From the NCBI GenBank assembly GCA_028692975.1, contig JAQUWF010000030.1, positions 1 through 32,987 of the forward strand: 32,987 nucleotides of DNA, in the 5' to 3' direction. The position numbers were made by a program, and so were the translations under genes. Below, piece after piece: positions 9,076 through 17,010 of this stretch. Within the stretch, counting starts at the first letter, position 1, and each line of letters begins with the position of its first letter. The stretch is from Lachnospiraceae bacterium. Its GTDB lineage: Bacteria > Bacillota > Clostridia > Lachnospirales > Lachnospiraceae. The notes under the pieces are model-generated. The model was not told the DNA's origin. It was given only the letters and a program-made list of their open reading frames with translations, and searched no databases.

Positions 9076-10875
9076 ATGAAAATAAAAGAGTGGTTTTCCG
9101 GATTAAAATTAAATCATAAATTCACCACTTCCTTAGGGATTCTGGTAATGGTGCCCATTATCTGTCTTTCTTTTGTTCTGCTGATGTTCTTTAAACGGAG
9201 TGTGGTAAATGACAACATAAGCCAAATGGAGTATAACATGGAACGCAGCCAGGAAGAGCTGGAGAGCAATCTGAAGGCAGTAAACATGGTTACCCAATTC
9301 TTTCTGAAGGATGAGGGACTGCATATGTTTTTGGAAAAAGCCTATGATGGAGAGGATTTTACCATCGATGAGATTCGTTCCTTTAAGGAGACGGATGTTG
9401 CGGCTCTGGAACGACTGGTGAATAACAATGCCTCACTGTATGGCGTGCGCACATATGGCAGCAACGATTATGTACAGGAAATGATGCCGGTGCTTTACCA
9501 GCATTCCCGTATGATGAAACAGGTCTGGGCCCAGGATCCGGAAGGATGGAAAATAGGGTATTCCGATCAGATTTTTGATTCCGGTACTGTGGGTGGTGGC
9601 CAGCTCATCGGGCTGATCACGCCGGTCTATAATCGGGATCAGCAGAAGATCGGTACTATAGAAGCGGCCATGACCATGGCAGATATGTTTCCGGAAATAT
9701 ACGACACCATGGACGAGGGCTGGGGGTGTCTTATAGAGAAAGATGGCACCATGCATTTCGATGGGGAGCCGGACGAGAACTGGGAAAAAATAGCCGGGGA
9801 GATTTCCGGGGAATATGGAAATGACAAAACAGCAGTGACCTTCAGCAAAAAATGTCAGGGGAGAAATATTGTAGCGGCGCATATTTATGTGAGCAAGCTG
9901 GACAGTGAACTGATCCTCGTGAAGGACATAACGGATAATCTTGCTACTTTGAATGGCATCGGCAGTATTTTTGTGATCCTTCTGGTTGTTATGGCTGTTC
10001 TCATGGCGATACTGATCAATCATCTGGTGCAGAGGATTTTGCAGCGCTTTTATCTGATTCTGGCGGAAACCCATGAAGTGCAGGACGGCAATCTGGATAT
10101 TCATTTTGAGGACGATGGTCTGGATGAAATGAGCGAACTGGGTGGTCAGATGAATAAAATGATGGATCAGATCAAGGAATTAATGAATGAGGGCATCCAA
10201 AGAGAAATCCTGGTGAAAAACTCGGAGATCAAAGCACTGCAGAATCAGATTAATGCGCATTTCATATACAATGTGCTGGAATCTATCAAAATGATGGCGG
10301 AGATCGATGAGCGGTATGATATTTCAGACTCTATTACCGCGTTGGGTGAACTGCTCCGCTATGGGATGAAATGGACGAAGAGCAATGTGACCGTGGAGCA
10401 GGAAATCGATTATATCCGCAACTACATTCAACTGATGAATCTGCGGTATGATTTTAAAATCCATCTTTCTGTAAATATGCCCAGGGAGATTTACAGTCAG
10501 CAGATCCCCAAAATGTCTTTGCAGCCGATTATCGAGAATGCAATCTGCCATGGTATCGAGGAACTTTCGGAGGATGCGACGATTTATATAAAGGCATTGA
10601 TGGCAGAGAATGATTATATTATTGAGATTACAGATTCTGGCAGCGGAATGGATGAAGAACATGTGCAGCTTTTGATGCACAAGATAAAAGGAGAAATCGA
10701 GGTCAGCGGCGGCAGCGGAAATGGTATTGGACTGAAAAATGTGCAGGATCGGATACAGTTAAACTTCGGAGAAGAGTATGGAATCACGGTAGCATCCAAA
10801 GCGGGCTGTTACACGAAGATCAGCGTACATCTTCCGATGACTGAGAAAAAGGCGTGGGACGGAAAGGAACTATAA
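9076..10875 (+). CDS. YesM-type sensor histidine kinase
   Basis: A 599-residue membrane sensor kinase. It has one span at ~18-40, a large extracellular sensing domain (~41-292), a second span at ~294-318, a HAMP-like linker (~318-370), and a His-kinase domain whose phosphoacceptor is His395 in LQNQINAHFIYNVLESIK. The usual motif reads NPHF, so NAHF is a mild variation. An HATPase domain follows, with an N-box (PIIENAICHGIEE) and G-boxes (DSGSGMDEE, GGSGNGIGLKNV). It starts 10 nt after the binding-protein gene and ends one base before the regulator gene, so the three are co-transcribed. The likely cue is a sugar or the sugar-loaded binding protein. The target is probably the neighbouring glycosidase/ABC genes. 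Confidence 0.95.
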   Translation: MKIKEWFSGLKLNHKFTTSLGILVMVPIICLSFVLLMFFKRSVVNDNISQMEYNMERSQEELESNLKAVNMVTQFFLKDEGLHMFLEKAYDGEDFTIDEIRSFKETDVAALERLVNNNASLYGVRTYGSNDYVQEMMPVLYQHSRMMKQVWAQDPEGWKIGYSDQIFDSGTVGGGQLIGLITPVYNRDQQKIGTIEAAMTMADMFPEIYDTMDEGWGCLIEKDGTMHFDGEPDENWEKIAGEISGEYGNDKTAVTFSKKCQGRNIVAAHIYVSKLDSELILVKDITDNLATLNGIGSIFVILLVVMAVLMAILINHLVQRILQRFYLILAETHEVQDGNLDIHFEDDGLDEMSELGGQMNKMMDQIKELMNEGIQREILVKNSEIKALQNQINAHFIYNVLESIKMMAEIDERYDISDSITALGELLRYGMKWTKSNVTVEQEIDYIRNYIQLMNLRYDFKIHLSVNMPREIYSQQIPKMSLQPIIENAICHGIEELSEDATIYIKALMAENDYIIEITDSGSGMDEEHVQLLMHKIKGEIEVSGGSGNGIGLKNVQDRIQLNFGEEYGITVASKAGCYTKISVHLPMTEKKAWDGKEL

Positions 10876-10876
10876 T

Positions 10877-12310
10877 ATGCAGACGTTATTGATTGTGGAA
10901 GATGAAAAAATGATCCGGCAGGGAATCGCAGTTATGGCGAAAAGAACGAATGTCCCCATCGGTCAGATATTGGAATGCAGGAATGGGCTGGAGGCTTTGG
11001 AACTGATCCGGCAGGGAAAGATTGACGCCATGTTTACGGATATTAAAATGCCTAAAATGGACGGCATCGCCCTGGTGGAGGCCATGCAGGAATGCAAGTA
11101 TATTCCGCAGACTGCGGTAATCAGCGGCTATGATGATTTTAATTATGCGGTGGAAATGCTGAAAAATGGTGTCATTGATTATGTACTGAAACCGGTAAAG
11201 CGTGAAAAGATACAGGAAGTCCTCCAGAAAATGGAGGCAAATATTGCACAGGCTCAGCAGCAGAAGGAAAATGGGAAGCGGATACTTTTTCATCATCTGA
11301 ACATGCTGTTGGAGGGAAAAGAACTGGGCAGCAAGGAAAAAGAGGCGCTGGCTAAGGCAGTGAAAGAAAACCTCGGTACCTCAGACTACCGGATGGCTAT
11401 GGCAGGGTGTGATGCAAAAAGACTGGCTGCGATCCTGCCGCAGGAACTGATGCTGGAAGCGGGGCGGCAGCAGTCGGTGATCATACTGGCGGAAACCCGC
11501 TGTCCCCAGGCGCTGGAACAGATAGAAGAGATGCTGAAACATGAGCAGATTGGGTTTGCGGCGGGGGAGACGATATACCATTCCCTTGACGATATGAAGC
11601 CTGGTCTGGAAGAAGTCTGGCAGCTGCGCAGCCGTTCTTTTGTATGCGGCAGGAAAGAGCGGGATGCCAGCCAGGAGCACCTGGAGATCCCCGAGGGCTT
11701 TGCCGAAAAGTTTGTCCGCCAATTCCCTACAGAGCGGTTGGAGACAGCCCAGAGGGAACTGCACAATCTTTATTTCCAGGGACAGCATGGACGGTATGAT
11801 GCCCAGGAGATATTGGAATTGATACGCGCGATCTGGAAAGGATTGGAATTAAATTACCCGGACGTCATGGATACCAGAAGAGAGCCGCTGGAATTCCTGA
11901 AGTTGGACGACTGGATTGCATATGAAGACCAGCAGTTTACGCAGATGAAGCGTCTGCTCAGAGCACATATGGATGTGGACCGGAATCAGGAAAAGGTATA
12001 TCTGGCTATTGAATATATTAAGAACCATTATGCCACGGATCTGAACATGGCTACGGTGTCCAACCACGTTTCCATGAATTATTCGCTGTTTTCCATTGTG
12101 TTTAAGGAATATACGGGTGTTAATTTTGTCAATTATCTGAAGAACATCCGCATCAGCGAGGCGAAGCGCCTGCTGGAGCAGACGGATGATAAGATACAGG
12201 ATATCAGCCGGAAGGTTGGGTATGAAAATGAGAAGCATTTCATGAAGACCTTTAAGGCTATCAGCGGAGTGTCGCCTACGGAATATCGTAAATTACATTC
12301 ATGCATGTAG
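10877..12310 (+). CDS. YesN-type response regulator with AraC DNA-binding domain
   Basis: A 477-residue regulator. The N-terminal receiver (~1-125) has acidic Glu8-Asp9, phosphoacceptor Asp55 in FTDIKMPKMDG and the conserved Lys in VLKPVKREK. A poorly conserved middle region follows. The C-terminus (~375-477) is a double helix-turn-helix AraC domain, with LNMATVSNHVSMNYSLFSIVF and the closing signature ISRKVGYENEKHFMKTFKAI...GVSPTEYRK. It starts one base after the kinase stop, with GGAAAGGAA as ribosome site, so expression is coupled. It presumably activates the carbohydrate operon upstream when phosphorylated by the adjacent kinase. Confidence 0.95.
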   Translation: MQTLLIVEDEKMIRQGIAVMAKRTNVPIGQILECRNGLEALELIRQGKIDAMFTDIKMPKMDGIALVEAMQECKYIPQTAVISGYDDFNYAVEMLKNGVIDYVLKPVKREKIQEVLQKMEANIAQAQQQKENGKRILFHHLNMLLEGKELGSKEKEALAKAVKENLGTSDYRMAMAGCDAKRLAAILPQELMLEAGRQQSVIILAETRCPQALEQIEEMLKHEQIGFAAGETIYHSLDDMKPGLEEVWQLRSRSFVCGRKERDASQEHLEIPEGFAEKFVRQFPTERLETAQRELHNLYFQGQHGRYDAQEILELIRAIWKGLELNYPDVMDTRREPLEFLKLDDWIAYEDQQFTQMKRLLRAHMDVDRNQEKVYLAIEYIKNHYATDLNMATVSNHVSMNYSLFSIVFKEYTGVNFVNYLKNIRISEAKRLLEQTDDKIQDISRKVGYENEKHFMKTFKAISGVSPTEYRKLHSCM

Positions 12311-12344
12311 AGAAAATAAAGTGTTGCATAAGGGGGAATGACAG

Positions 12345-13088
12345 ATGGAATGGAATTCAGCATTATATGACAATAAACATGACTTTGTGGCGGAATATGG
12401 GAAGGGACTGCTTGCGTTTATACCAGATTGCAAGGAGCAGACCATACTGGATCTGGGTTGCGGAACTGGCACGCTGACGGCGCAGCTGGCACCACTTGGG
12501 AGCAGAGTTATGGGCGTGGATGCCTCCCGGAATATGATCGACAAAGCGAAGGAGCAGTTTGGCAATATAGAATTTCGCGTGTGCGATGCGCTGGCCCTGC
12601 CCTTTGAGGCGGAGTGGGATGTGGTCTTTTCCAATGCAGTGTTCCATTGGATCAGTGACCATGATGCATTGCTTGCGGGCATACATAAGGTGTTGAAGTC
12701 CCAGGGACTTCTGGTGTGTGAATTTGGTGCGAAGGGGAATATTGCGTCGGTGGAAAAAGGTTTCGCAGAGGCCTGCGGGGAATACGGATTTGACTATGCA
12801 CCAAAGTTTAATTTTCCCACCACAGAACATTTTTGGGAATTACTGGAGACGAATGGCTTTATTATTGATAAAATATATGATTATGACAGACCAACTGTAT
12901 TAAAGGATGGAGATCAGGGCTTGGTGAACTGGATGAAGCAGTTTTTTGCTTCTGAACTGTCCGTCATGGAGGAAGATACCCAGGCGGCTGTGCTGAAAAA
13001 AGCAGAAGATCTCACCAGAGATACACTCTGGGACGGCAAAGAATGGGTCGCTGATTACCGGAGATTACGGGTGATTGCACATATATAA
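12345..13088 (+). CDS. Class I SAM-dependent methyltransferase
   Basis: A 247-residue Rossmann-fold methyltransferase. SAM-binding motif I is ILDLGCGTGTLTAQL (~residues 29-43), the acidic end of beta-2 is VMGVDASRNMIDKAK, and motif IV is WDVVFSNAVFHWISD. The last resembles trans-aconitate and other small-molecule methyltransferases (Methyltransf_11/25 type). The ATG at 12345 is chosen because AGGGGGA lies 7 nt upstream; a nearer ATG at 12338 is out of frame. It lies 34 nt after the response regulator without an obvious terminator, so it may be read through from that operon. The substrate is unknown. Confidence 0.85.
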   Translation: MEWNSALYDNKHDFVAEYGKGLLAFIPDCKEQTILDLGCGTGTLTAQLAPLGSRVMGVDASRNMIDKAKEQFGNIEFRVCDALALPFEAEWDVVFSNAVFHWISDHDALLAGIHKVLKSQGLLVCEFGAKGNIASVEKGFAEACGEYGFDYAPKFNFPTTEHFWELLETNGFIIDKIYDYDRPTVLKDGDQGLVNWMKQFFASELSVMEEDTQAAVLKKAEDLTRDTLWDGKEWVADYRRLRVIAHI

Positions 13089-13109
13089 AATGAGAAAATG
13101 GAAAATTCC

Positions 13110-13177
13110 AAAATGAAAGGAGCCCACGCATGAGCTCCTTCGGCCACGCGCCTCGCAAGCAACGTAGCGCAACCACT
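13110..13177 (-). ncRNA. Candidate small structured RNA on the minus strand
   Basis: Reading the minus strand from about 13177, the sequence after the promoter would fold into a helix GGTTGCGC (13174-13167) with GCGTGGCC (13149-13142), eight pairs including three wobbles. This helix encloses a small GCTT/AGGC hairpin. Next comes a second hairpin, AAGGAGC (13140-13134) with GCTCCTT (13123-13117), followed by TCATTTT, which could act as a weak terminator. Predicted length is about 65-68 nt. The sequence is clearly more GC-rich than its flanks. I do not recognise a known RNA family. A relic regulator promoter or a dispersed repeat is the main alternative. Confidence 0.35.
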
Positions 13178-13183
13178 ATTTAC

Positions 13184-13212
13184 AATATACCTTATAGACC
13201 ATAAATAGTCAA
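13184..13212 (-). promoter_or_regulatory. Minus-strand sigma-A promoter, TTGACT-17-TATATT
   Basis: On the reverse strand TTGACT (13212-13207) and TATATT (13189-13184) are separated by exactly 17 bp. The spacer contains GACTATTTATGGTC, which resembles the TetR-type sites found at 16337-16384 in this window. An ACTATTTA/TAAATAGT inverted repeat (13175-13182 and 13202-13209) brackets the -10. It points towards the candidate RNA and the 3' end of the methyltransferase gene. Confidence 0.5.
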
Positions 13213-13245
13213 CTGGTAAATGAATGGTGGTAAGAATATTTTATG

Positions 13246-13265
13246 CATATAAATGATTTTATATG
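13246..13265. repeat. 20-bp near-perfect palindrome, possible operator
   Basis: CATATAAATGATTTTATATG has 8-bp perfect arms (CATATAAA / TTTATATG) around four bases. It lies 120 bp before the beta-lactamase-like gene and is not followed by a T-tract, so it looks more like a protein-binding site than a terminator. It is AT-rich, so chance is possible. Confidence 0.3.
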
Positions 13266-13384
13266 TGTATTTAGTAGGCATAGGCCATAAAATTCGAAAA
13301 AGAAATAGAATGTGGTAAAGGAAAAATTGGAAATTGGATTATAAATAACGAGATATTCAATCGTAGACTTGAAGGGGGTAAGAA

Positions 13385-14329
13385 ATGAAGAAAACAAGGA
13401 TGAAATTTTGTGGTATGATCATGATCTTGATCTTGGTTTCCATATCAGGATGTGCGAGTAAGGAACAAAGTAGTGAGAGAGAATCCGGTGAAATAACGGA
13501 AACTCCAGTTAAAACAGAAATATCAGATGAGAGTCCGACACCGGTGGAAGAGCAGAGTCCAAACGAGGGAGATATACAGGTGGCTGATTCGGACATAATA
13601 AAAAACGATATTGATTTGAGCGCCGCATTTCATGGTATCAATGGATGCGCTGTATTATATAGTTCAAAGGATAATATGTATTCGTTATATAATGCTAACA
13701 TGTGCGAGCAGGAAGTGTCGCCCTATTCTACATTTAAAGTGATTTCTACATTGGCAGGATTAAAGAATGGTATAGTTGAGGATGCATCATCAAAAATGAA
13801 TTATACCGGAGAACAATATGCTATACCTGAATGGAATGCTGATCTTGGACTGCGGGAGGCTTTTCAGACGTCATGTATCTGGTATTTTCGGCAGGTAATC
13901 GATGCAGTAGGAGAAGATGAAATACAAAAAGAACTAACGGATCTTTCTTATGGAAATTGTGATGTGTCAGAATGGAATGGAAGTAATGCAAACCCAATAG
14001 AGGAGTTGAATGGTTTCTGGCTTGATTCGACTTTGAAAATATCTCCTTTTGAACAAGTACAGGTTTTGGCAAAAATTTTTGAGGGAGACAGCATATACAA
14101 TGAAAAGAATGTGAATATTTTGAAGGAAATTATGCTGATCCAGGATGATGGTACACAAAAAATTTATGGAAAAACAGGATCTGGTTCTGAGGGCCAGGCA
14201 TGGTTTGTAGGATTTTCAGAGAAGAATGACGAAACAAAATATTTTGCAATATATTTGGATGATAATATACAAAAAGAAAATATTTCAGGAAGTACGGCAA
14301 AAGAAATAGCGTTAAAAATAATGGAGTAA
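13385..14329 (+). CDS. Class D beta-lactamase-like lipoprotein (penicillin-binding transpeptidase fold)
   Basis: A 314-residue surface lipoprotein. The signal ends in ISGC (Cys22), followed by a long Ser/Glu/Pro-rich linker to about residue 65. The catalytic domain carries every class D landmark: PYSTFK with nucleophile Ser115 and Lys118; SCIWYFRQV, with Ser163 as the second-motif serine; SYGN at Tyr189-Gly190-Asn191; GFWLDSTLKISPFEQVQVL; and KTG (Lys263-Thr264-Gly265) followed by QAWFVGF. Class D enzymes hydrolyse beta-lactams via a carboxylated lysine, and anchored Gram-positive members are known (for example in Clostridioides). Related sensor domains (BlaR1) and transpeptidases share the fold, so activity is not proven. 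RBS AAGGGGG precedes the ATG. A terminator follows, so the gene is probably monocistronic. The gene is visibly more AT-rich than the sugar genes upstream. Confidence 0.85.
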   Translation: MKKTRMKFCGMIMILILVSISGCASKEQSSERESGEITETPVKTEISDESPTPVEEQSPNEGDIQVADSDIIKNDIDLSAAFHGINGCAVLYSSKDNMYSLYNANMCEQEVSPYSTFKVISTLAGLKNGIVEDASSKMNYTGEQYAIPEWNADLGLREAFQTSCIWYFRQVIDAVGEDEIQKELTDLSYGNCDVSEWNGSNANPIEELNGFWLDSTLKISPFEQVQVLAKIFEGDSIYNEKNVNILKEIMLIQDDGTQKIYGKTGSGSEGQAWFVGFSEKNDETKYFAIYLDDNIQKENISGSTAKEIALKIME

Positions 14330-14358
14330 GGAAACTATATTTACTATAAATATGAAAG

Positions 14359-14389
14359 TAGAGATTTCCATAGGGAGTCTCTATTTTTG
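14359..14389 (+). terminator. Intrinsic terminator after the beta-lactamase-like gene
   Basis: TAGAGATTTCC (14359-14369) pairs over 11 positions, including two wobbles, with GGGAGTCTCTA (14373-14383) around an ATA loop. It is followed by TTTTT at 14384-14388. Confidence 0.85.
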
Positions 14390-14523
14390 TGCTATACTTT
14401 TCATAAAAGGTATTGTCGGAAAAATAACTGAATTAAAATCAAACAAAATACGTGGTTTACGTATCTAATTAGTGTAAGACATACAAGAGAGATCCGGACT
14501 CTCGAGAAAGAAGGGGTATTGTA

Positions 14524-15081
14524 ATGGACCTGTTAATAAGGAAGGCCAGAAAACATGATAAGGAAGCGTTTCAGCAGTTGATGGAGCAGCAGGGGAAGGC
14601 TTTGTATACTGTGGCGAAGGCAATTCTTAAAAATGATGAGGATGTTGCGGACGCTATGCAGGAGACGGCTATGACATGTTGGGAAAAAATAGATACTTTG
14701 CAAAAGGATAAATATTTCAAAACATGGCTGACGCGTATTTTGATCAATAAATGTAATGTGATCTACAGACAGCGCATGCGGAGCATAGAAGAAGGTATTC
14801 CGGAGACATGGTTTCAGGAAGAGGGATATGCCAATGTGGAATGGGGCGATTTTCTGAACTGTCTGGATGAAAAATACCGCACCGTCGTTATGCTGTATTA
14901 CGTGCACGGTTTCAAAACAAAAGAGATTGCGCAGATTCTTGATGTAAATGAAAATACCGTAAGGGGACGGCTGGTAACAGCCAGAAAAAAGCTGGAAGTC
15001 CAGTATAAAAACAGCGGCAAAATCAGAAAAAAAGAAGAATTCAAAGGGAAAACATATTGCGCAGCAGAGAGGAGTCTTTAA
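14524..15081 (+). CDS. ECF-type RNA polymerase sigma factor
   Basis: A 185-residue sigma-70 family protein of the extracytoplasmic-function type. Region 2 runs from AFQQLMEQQGKALYTVAKAI through DVADAMQETAMTCWEKI and FKTWLTRILINKC. Region 4 is LDEKYRTVVMLYYVHGFKTK followed by EIAQILDVNENTVRGRL, with the usual C-terminal helix-turn-helix. It starts at an ATG preceded by AAGGGG. The next gene begins one base after its stop and encodes a DUF4179 membrane protein, the usual anti-sigma partner of this subgroup in clostridia. Its regulon is not visible, although autoregulation is common in the family. The last ~25 residues are a Lys/Glu-rich tail. Confidence 0.93.
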   Translation: MDLLIRKARKHDKEAFQQLMEQQGKALYTVAKAILKNDEDVADAMQETAMTCWEKIDTLQKDKYFKTWLTRILINKCNVIYRQRMRSIEEGIPETWFQEEGYANVEWGDFLNCLDEKYRTVVMLYYVHGFKTKEIAQILDVNENTVRGRLVTARKKLEVQYKNSGKIRKKEEFKGKTYCAAERSL

Positions 15082-15082
15082 T

Positions 15083-16252
15083 ATGAGTAAATTTGATGAT
15101 ATGATCAGTGGATTACAAAAAGATATAGAGGTACCGGAAAAGGTGTGGGCAAAATACACAGATACGCTTTCCCAGCTTCCGGACAAACCGGTGCAGGAAG
15201 TTCACAAAATTCCGAAAAAACGTATGTGGCCGGTGGCGGCAGCCGTTGCATTGATGGTGGGGACCATAAGTGTCAGCGCGGCGGTGTATATACAGTGGAG
15301 CAAGGGGCTGGATGAAGGCCTGCAGACCACACAGGAGCAGAGGCAGACCTTAGAGGAAAATCAGATGGCCTCCTTTGTGAATCAGTCTGTGACTCAGGGC
15401 GATGTGACCGTGACTGCGTATCAGAGTATCGTAGATAACCATTTCGCATATCTTTCTTTCAAAGTAGAAGGTTATAAAGCGGAAGACGGTGTTGAGCCGG
15501 GATTTTCCGGAATAGATGTAGTGGTAGGCGATGGCAGCACTGATTACACAGGCGGATGGTCAGGATCTTTCTATGACGGACTGGTTATTGGAAATGATGG
15601 GAAAACATATCATGCCGATGGAACGCCATATGGGGATAAGGAAGTCAGCTACACCATGGAGGATGGAAGTTTGGAATACCAAATTGTCATGACCAGTGAC
15701 CAGGAGGGATATTTTGTCGATAAACCAATCCATGTGGAATTCAAAGATCTTGGTTTAGCCGGGGAGAAAGCCGGTCCGGTAGAAGTGAAGGCCCCAGGGG
15801 ATTGGGCGTTTGACTGGACATTGACTGGAAGTGAGGAAGTCCAAACCTATGAGTTGAATGCTCCTCTGGGAGACAGCGGTGCTACTGTGCAGCAGGCAGA
15901 ACTTTCTCCTATATCCATATCCTTGAAATATGATTTCCCGAGACAGGAAATAGAAGAAACTGCCATAGACGAAAACGGCGAAGAGACCACCCATATGACG
16001 TATGAAGAGCCACCTGTGTTTACCGGTGTTCAACTGAAAGATGGAACCATATATACCTGCCTTGCCGGTGGAGGTGTGACAGGGTATAAAGGGGAAGAGA
16101 CCAATGTATATGAATATATAGCGAATCTCAACCGTGTAATCGATGTGAATCAGGTGGAGAGCCTGCTCTTTTTGAAACAGGCCTATCCGGAAAATCAGGC
16201 AGACCAGCAGTTTGCCCAGGATAATCTGTATTTTGTACCGATAAATGAATAA
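15083..16252 (+). CDS. DUF4179-type membrane protein, presumed anti-sigma factor
   Basis: A 389-residue protein with a short cytoplasmic N-terminus (1-48, binding FDDMISGLQKDIEVPEKVW-type sequences seen in clostridial anti-sigmas), one membrane span at ~49-70 (MWPVAAAVALMVGTISVSAA), and a large extracellular beta-rich domain containing GDVTVTAYQSIVDNHFAYLSF, typical of DUF4179. It is encoded one base after the ECF sigma stop, with GAGAGGAG overlapping the end of that gene, so it should be made together with its partner. I infer that it holds the sigma factor at the membrane until a cell-envelope signal is sensed. The signal is unknown. Confidence 0.85.
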   Translation: MSKFDDMISGLQKDIEVPEKVWAKYTDTLSQLPDKPVQEVHKIPKKRMWPVAAAVALMVGTISVSAAVYIQWSKGLDEGLQTTQEQRQTLEENQMASFVNQSVTQGDVTVTAYQSIVDNHFAYLSFKVEGYKAEDGVEPGFSGIDVVVGDGSTDYTGGWSGSFYDGLVIGNDGKTYHADGTPYGDKEVSYTMEDGSLEYQIVMTSDQEGYFVDKPIHVEFKDLGLAGEKAGPVEVKAPGDWAFDWTLTGSEEVQTYELNAPLGDSGATVQQAELSPISISLKYDFPRQEIEETAIDENGEETTHMTYEEPPVFTGVQLKDGTIYTCLAGGGVTGYKGEETNVYEYIANLNRVIDVNQVESLLFLKQAYPENQADQQFAQDNLYFVPINE

Positions 16253-16267
16253 TAGATAAGATAAAGG

Positions 16268-16302
16268 CAGAGACGGAGTTCAACACTTCCGTCTCTGTTT
16301 TT
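16268..16302 (+). terminator. Strong intrinsic terminator of the sigma/anti-sigma operon
   Basis: CAGAGACGGA (16268-16277) is perfectly complementary to TCCGTCTCTG (16288-16297), with a 10-nt loop and TTTTT immediately after. Confidence 0.95.
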
Positions 16303-16334
16303 GATTGATTCTAGGATATAAAATAATTCAGTTA

Positions 16335-16384
16335 TTGACTTAATGGTCCATAATAACTATAATGTAGACTAAGTGGTCTATATT
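16335..16384 (+). promoter_or_regulatory. TetR-antiporter promoter with two operator-like direct repeats
   Basis: TTGACT (16335-16340), a 17-bp spacer and TATAAT (16358-16363) form a near-consensus promoter. GACTTAATGGTCCATAAT (16337-16354) and GACTAAGTGGTCTATATT (16367-16384) are related 18-mers set 30 bp apart. The first covers the -35 and spacer, the second the transcription start. The second also contains the dyad TAGAC-N6-GTCTA. This layout fits autorepression by the TetR protein encoded just downstream. Confidence 0.75.
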
Positions 16385-16398
16385 ATAGGAGGACTTTT

Positions 16399-17010
16399 AT
16401 GCGAAAAGAAATGAAAACAGAATTGACAAAAGAAAAAATTCTTATAGCGGCAATGAATGAATTCGGTACAAATGGTTATGCTGGTGCGTCTCTTAATAAT
16501 ATCTGCAGCACAGGGATTGCCAAAGGGCTGCTGTATCACAATTATGAAAACAAAGACGCACTGTATCTTGCCTGTGTGGAGCGATGCTTTCATACGTTGA
16601 CTGAATACCTGAATGGTGAGGACATCGGAAACGATCTGCAGCGGTACGTAAAAGCCAGACTTTCCTTTTTTCGTGAGAACGAGAATGAAGCCCGGCTGTT
16701 CTTTGAATCTGTGCTTCAGCCGCCCATATCTCTGAAAGAAGATATTGCAAAAGTGCGCATAGAGTTCGATGATTTTAATCTTGATTTGTGCAGCCGTATG
16801 CTGGAAACTATCTGCCTGCGTTCCGATGTGACAAAAGAGGATGCCATACGGTATTTCAGATTGATGAAGGAGATGTTTAACGGCTATTTCAGTTCCCCCG
16901 CTGCTCACGGACTATCCTTTGCGGACACCATGGTAACCCATGAGATAGGGCTATCCAAAATGCTTGATTTCATGCTGTACGGAATTGCAAAGCGGGGTGA
17001 AGACAAATGA
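16399..17010 (+). CDS. TetR/AcrR family transcriptional regulator
   Basis: A 203-residue regulator. The N-terminal helix-turn-helix (~10-55) reads TKEKILIAAMNEFGTNGYAG followed by ASLNNICSTGIAKGLLYHNY, a clear TetR signature. The rest is the variable all-helical ligand-binding domain. RBS AGGAGGA lies 6 nt before the ATG. Its stop overlaps the antiporter start as ATGA (17007-17010), so the two are translationally coupled. The paired repeats in the promoter region make negative autoregulation of the operon likely. The inducing ligand cannot be inferred. Confidence 0.93.
   Translation: MRKEMKTELTKEKILIAAMNEFGTNGYAGASLNNICSTGIAKGLLYHNYENKDALYLACVERCFHTLTEYLNGEDIGNDLQRYVKARLSFFRENENEARLFFESVLQPPISLKEDIAKVRIEFDDFNLDLCSRMLETICLRSDVTKEDAIRYFRLMKEMFNGYFSSPAAHGLSFADTMVTHEIGLSKMLDFMLYGIAKRGEDK

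Larger units (their letters stand above)
13089..13384. other. Intergenic region with GC-rich hairpin, inverted repeats and a minus-strand promoter
   Basis: No protein-coding gene is seen in these 296 bp. They hold three things. A GC-rich block at ~13117-13174 folds into hairpins. A minus-strand promoter at 13184-13212 faces that block. A 20-bp near-perfect palindrome (13246-13265) lies upstream of the beta-lactamase-like gene. The rest is AT-rich. No convincing forward promoter was found for the gene at 13385. Confidence 0.6.

Noticed and set aside
9433-10104. A 223-codon open frame on the reverse strand
   Set aside because: It lies wholly within the histidine kinase gene, has no family-like motifs or ribosome site, and is a shadow of the forward coding sequence.
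13385-14329. Ordinary penicillin-binding protein
   Set aside because: The YGN motif and the FWL..LKISP.EQV segment are specific to class D beta-lactamases and BlaR-like sensors, not to general transpeptidases.
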